Below are positions 59,754 to 64,000 of a stretch of 64,000 nt of DNA, piece by piece. The translations under genes and the position numbers were made by a program. The notes beneath the pieces were generated by a model, which saw nothing but the letters and a program-made list of their open reading frames with translations, was not told the DNA's origin and ran no database searches. How positions within the stretch are numbered: the first letter of the stretch is position 1; each line of letters starts with the position of its first letter. Source of the DNA: Azoarcus sp. KH32C (GTDB lineage: Bacteria > Pseudomonadota > Gammaproteobacteria > Burkholderiales > Rhodocyclaceae); NCBI RefSeq assembly GCF_000349945.1, contig NC_020516.1:3906001-3970000 (forward strand), read 5' to 3'.

Positions 59754-60208
59754 TGACCTCGACGGTGTTCAAGCGACCGGTTTCGGTGCTGGTCGTGATC
59801 CATACGCCGTCGCTGCAGGTGCTGCTGCTCAGGCGCGTGCGGCCGCCCGACTTCTGGCAATCGGTCACCGGCAGCCTGGAACCGGGTGAAGCGCCGCAGC
59901 AGGCGGCATTGCGGGAAATCGGCGAGGAAACGGGGATCGCCGCAGGGCCCGAACAACTCGTCGACTGGCACCGCAGCTACGAATTCGTGATCCGCGACGA
60001 GTGGCGCGCGCGGTATGCGCCGGATGTCACGCACAACACGGAACATGTGTTCAGCTTGTGCGTACAGGGGGGGCAAGCGATCCGGCTCGCCCCGGACGAA
60101 CACGATGCGCTCGTCTGGCTGCCCTTTGAAGTGGCCGCAACGCGCGTCTTTTCGTGGACCAACCGCGAGGCGATTCTCGAACTCCCCAGGCGTGAGCGCC
60201 GAAGCTGA
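59753..60208 (+). CDS. nudB: Dihydroneopterin triphosphate diphosphatase
   Basis: A 151-residue Nudix hydrolase, whose box reads GSLEPGEAPQQAALREIGEETGI. The family removes pyrophosphate from dihydroneopterin triphosphate in folate synthesis. In many relatives nudB directly follows aspS; here the TPR protein and the barnase/barstar pair intervene. ATG 59753 overlaps the barstar stop. Confidence 0.88.
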   Translation: MTSTVFKRPVSVLVVIHTPSLQVLLLRRVRPPDFWQSVTGSLEPGEAPQQAALREIGEETGIAAGPEQLVDWHRSYEFVIRDEWRARYAPDVTHNTEHVFSLCVQGGQAIRLAPDEHDALVWLPFEVAATRVFSWTNREAILELPRRERRS

Positions 60209-60247
60209 GCGCCTCTGCTGCCTGCCTCTCCGGGCCATCTCGGCGGT

Positions 60248-60276
60248 CTTGAAATATGACGGCAACGATCTATGCT
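60248..60276 (+). promoter_or_regulatory. Promoter of hsp20, possible sigma-32 features
   Basis: CTTGAAA (60248-60254) with TATGCT (60271-60276), 16 bp apart, gives a sigma-70 promoter; CTTGAAA is also the sigma-32 -35 consensus, but the -10 lacks the CCCCAT run. Confidence 0.5.
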
Positions 60277-60313
60277 GAAACTCAAAACCCCTTGTCTCAG
60301 CGAGGAGATCGCC

Positions 60314-60733
60314 ATGAGCAACCTGATCCGTCGTGATCCATTCAATGAGCTGCTGCGCGGTTTTTTCATCCGTCCGGTCGACTTCGCGACCAGCGACGAC
60401 CTCGAAGGACCGAAGATGCGCGTGGATATCGAGGAAGATGCCGCGGCCTATCGCGTCCATGCGGAATTGCCGGGCATGAAGAAGGAAGACATCCACGTCC
60501 ATATCGATGGGCCCGTCGTGTCGATCAATGCCGAACGGAAGCAGGAAAAGGAGGTCAAGGAAGGCGAACGTGTATTGCGTACCGAACGCTATTTCGGCAC
60601 CGTGTCCCGCAGCTTCCAGTTGGGACAGGATATCGATGAGGGAGGCGCAAGCGCGAAATTCAACGACGGCGTGCTGGAATTGACGCTGCCGAAGAAGGCA
60701 CCTGTGCAGACGAGGAAACTGAGCATCGACTGA
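60314..60733 (+). CDS. Small heat-shock protein Hsp20
   Basis: A 139-residue alpha-crystallin-type chaperone with the domain at about residues 35-130 (MRVDIEEDAAAYRVHAELPG ... SFQLGQDIDEG, GVLELTLPKK). It holds unfolding proteins. ATG 60314 has GAGGAGA 5-7 nt upstream. The sequence between it and nudB holds the heat-shock-like promoter. Confidence 0.93.
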   Translation: MSNLIRRDPFNELLRGFFIRPVDFATSDDLEGPKMRVDIEEDAAAYRVHAELPGMKKEDIHVHIDGPVVSINAERKQEKEVKEGERVLRTERYFGTVSRSFQLGQDIDEGGASAKFNDGVLELTLPKKAPVQTRKLSID

Positions 60734-60845
60734 CTGCCGATTTCTGCTCCGCTCGACGGCCGCACCCTGCAAGGATTGGGGGTGCGGCTTCTGCTTTCTG
60801 GAGCGAGACTTTAAAATGGCGCCGCACATTAATCAGGAATTCGCC

Positions 60846-61748
60846 ATGTCCGTTTCGCAGCGCACCGACCAGGTTTCCCCGGCACTGAAAGCCGAAGTCC
60901 TCGCCGAGGCCCTTCCCTATATCAAGCGCTTCTTCGACAAGACGATCGTCATCAAGTACGGCGGCAACGCGATGACCGACCCGAAGCTGAAGGACTGCTT
61001 CGCGCGCGACGTCGTGCTGCTGAAGCTCGTGGGCCTGAATCCGGTGGTCGTGCACGGTGGCGGCCCGCAGATCGAGAACCTGCTGGCCCGGGTCGGCAAG
61101 AAGGGTGAATTCGTCCAGGGGATGCGCGTGACCGACGCGGAAACCATGGAAGTGGTCGAGATGGTGCTGGGCGGCCAGGTCAACAAGGAAATCGTCAACC
61201 TGATCAACCAGGCGGGCGGCAAGGCCGTGGGCCTGACCGGCAAGGACGCGAGCTTCATCCGTGCGAAGAAGCTGATGATGCAGAAGAAGGACGCGCCCCC
61301 GGGAGATCTGGTCGATATCGGCCAGGTCGGCGAGGTCACGCAGATCGACCCGAGCCTGATCGCCTTCCTCGACCAGGGAGACTTCATCCCGGTGATCGCG
61401 CCGATCGGTGTCGGCGAGAACGGCGAGACCTACAACATCAACGCCGACGTGGTCGCGGGCAAGCTCGCCGAGATCCTGAAGGCCGAGAAGTTGGTGCTGC
61501 TGACGAACACCCCCGGCGTACTCGACAAGGACGGCAATCTGCTGACGGGGCTGACGCCGCGCCAGATCGACGGGCTCGTCGAAGACGGGACGCTGTCCGG
61601 CGGCATGCTGCCGAAGATCGGTTCGGCGCTCGATGCGGCGCGCAACGGCGTGAAGTCGGTGCACATCATCGACGGCCGCGTCGAACACTGCCTGCTGCTG
61701 GAAATCCTGACCGACCATGGCGTCGGCACGATGATCAAGAGCAAGTAA
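60846..61748 (+). CDS. argB: Acetylglutamate kinase
   Basis: A 300-residue kinase phosphorylating N-acetylglutamate in arginine synthesis: IVIKYGGNAM at the nucleotide site, VVVHGGGPQIENLL at the substrate site and NINADVVAGKLA. The N-terminal helix (SPALKAEVLAEALPYIKRF) is of the hexameric, arginine-inhibitable type. AGGA precedes ATG 60846. Confidence 0.96.
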   Translation: MSVSQRTDQVSPALKAEVLAEALPYIKRFFDKTIVIKYGGNAMTDPKLKDCFARDVVLLKLVGLNPVVVHGGGPQIENLLARVGKKGEFVQGMRVTDAETMEVVEMVLGGQVNKEIVNLINQAGGKAVGLTGKDASFIRAKKLMMQKKDAPPGDLVDIGQVGEVTQIDPSLIAFLDQGDFIPVIAPIGVGENGETYNINADVVAGKLAEILKAEKLVLLTNTPGVLDKDGNLLTGLTPRQIDGLVEDGTLSGGMLPKIGSALDAARNGVKSVHIIDGRVEHCLLLEILTDHGVGTMIKSK

Positions 61749-61772
61749 GCGGCGTCCCCGACCAGAACAAGA

Positions 61773-61820
61773 GGCCCCGGCTGGCCACCCCGCAAGGGGG
61801 CCAACCGGGGCCTTCTTCTT
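61773..61820. terminator. Bidirectional terminator between argB and cysNC
   Basis: GGCCCCGG pairs with CCGGGGCC around an inner TGGCC/GGCCA stem, with T-rich (TTCTTCTT) and A-rich flanks. It separates convergent argB and cysNC. Confidence 0.85.
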
Positions 61821-61832
61821 GCTCGCGGCGCC

Positions 61833-63739
<1,907 letters not shown>

Positions 63740-63740
<1 letters not shown>

Positions 63741-64000
63741 CAGAAATACCCTTCCTGCTTTTTCTTTTCCATGGATGCGGCGGAGTCGTGGTCGATGACG
63801 CGGCCCTGGCGCTCGGAGGTCTTCGTGAGAAGCATCTCCTGGATGATCGCCGGCAGCGTATCGGCTTCGGATTCGACGGCACCGGTGAGCGGATAACAGC
63901 CGAGGGTGCGGAAGCGCACCTTCTTCATCATCGGCACTTCACCCGGCTTGAGCGGCATGCGTTCGTCGTCGACCATGATCAGCGCGCCGTCGCGCTCGAC
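63740..64000 (-). CDS. cysD: Sulfate adenylyltransferase subunit 2 (C-terminal part, cut by window edge)
   Basis: The last 86 residues of CysD (VERDGALIMVDDERM ... FRTLGCYPLTGAVES ... MEKKKQEGYF), the ATP-PP-type adenylyltransferase partner of CysN. The remainder is outside the window. The stop overlaps the cysNC start, so the subunits are coupled. Confidence 0.95.

Overview
The window is GC-rich chromosomal DNA of a betaproteobacterium. Gene content and order point to Rhodocyclales (Azoarcus/Aromatoleum/Thauera type): a complete nirS-type denitrification locus, the betaproteobacterial neighbourhood tRNA-Val-thrS-infC-rpmI-rplT-pheST-ihfA, the gyrA-serC-pheA-tyrA-aroA/cmk-rpsA-ihfB-lapAB cluster, pilBCD, and a tmRNA with an ANDERFVLAA tag. 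I see no insertion sequence, prophage, integrase or CRISPR array, and no gene-free stretch above 300 bases.

Layout. 1-5.4 kb: the start of a histone-deacetylase-like gene (cut by the window edge, minus), then a plus-strand operon moxR / DUF58 / transglutaminase (TgpA-like) / mltB with overlapping or touching genes. 5.4-8.7 kb (minus): surE-pcm-nlpD-rpoS, the first three junctions overlapping. 8.8-16.6 kb (minus): tRNA-Val, a putative Thr-rich leader peptide and terminator, thrS, infC (start codon ATC), rpmI, rplT, pheS, pheT, ihfA, a MerR-type regulator and tRNA-Pro. 16.6-26.1 kb: nirC-F-DL-G-H and nirJ-N on the minus strand, with nirE and nirS divergent on the plus strand. 26.1-40.8 kb (minus): a PolB-like exonuclease, cysM, ugd, lapB, lapA, ihfB, rpsA, an aroA-cmk fusion, tyrA, pheA, serC, gyrA. 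41-45.3 kb (plus): two paralogous OmpA-family proteins flanking an MTA/SAH-deaminase-like amidohydrolase, then ubiG and ssrA. 45.3-49.4 kb (minus): gloA, a YgjP-like metallopeptidase, a CinA-like MoaB-fold protein, an EI24/CysZ protein and ffh. 49.4-61.8 kb (plus): a CcsA-like membrane protein, pilB-pilC-pilD, fmdB-like, DUF502, aspS, a TPR pseudo-receiver protein, a barnase/barstar pair, nudB, hsp20, argB. 61.8-64 kb (minus): cysN/cysC fusion and the end of cysD.

How parts work together. The nir genes encode the cytochrome cd1 nitrite reductase (NirS) and the whole route to its heme d1 (NirE, NirDLGH, NirJ, NirF, NirN) plus a c-type cytochrome (NirC). FNR/DNR-type boxes precede the transcription units. 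One box lies exactly 41.5 bp from the inferred start sites of both divergent promoters (nirC operon and nirE), and a third box with a good -10 sits before nirJ.

Most striking observations: (1) an apparent transcription attenuator before thrS, made of a short SD-preceded frame with three consecutive Thr codons, a possible antiterminator and a strong terminator, all downstream of tRNA-Val; (2) the symmetric nirC/nirE regulatory region and a separate nirJ promoter; (3) a 19-bp perfect inverted repeat between nirH and nirJ; (4) a TPR response-regulator homologue whose phospho-acceptor Asp is Glu; (5) a secreted barnase-type RNase with its barstar between aspS and nudB.
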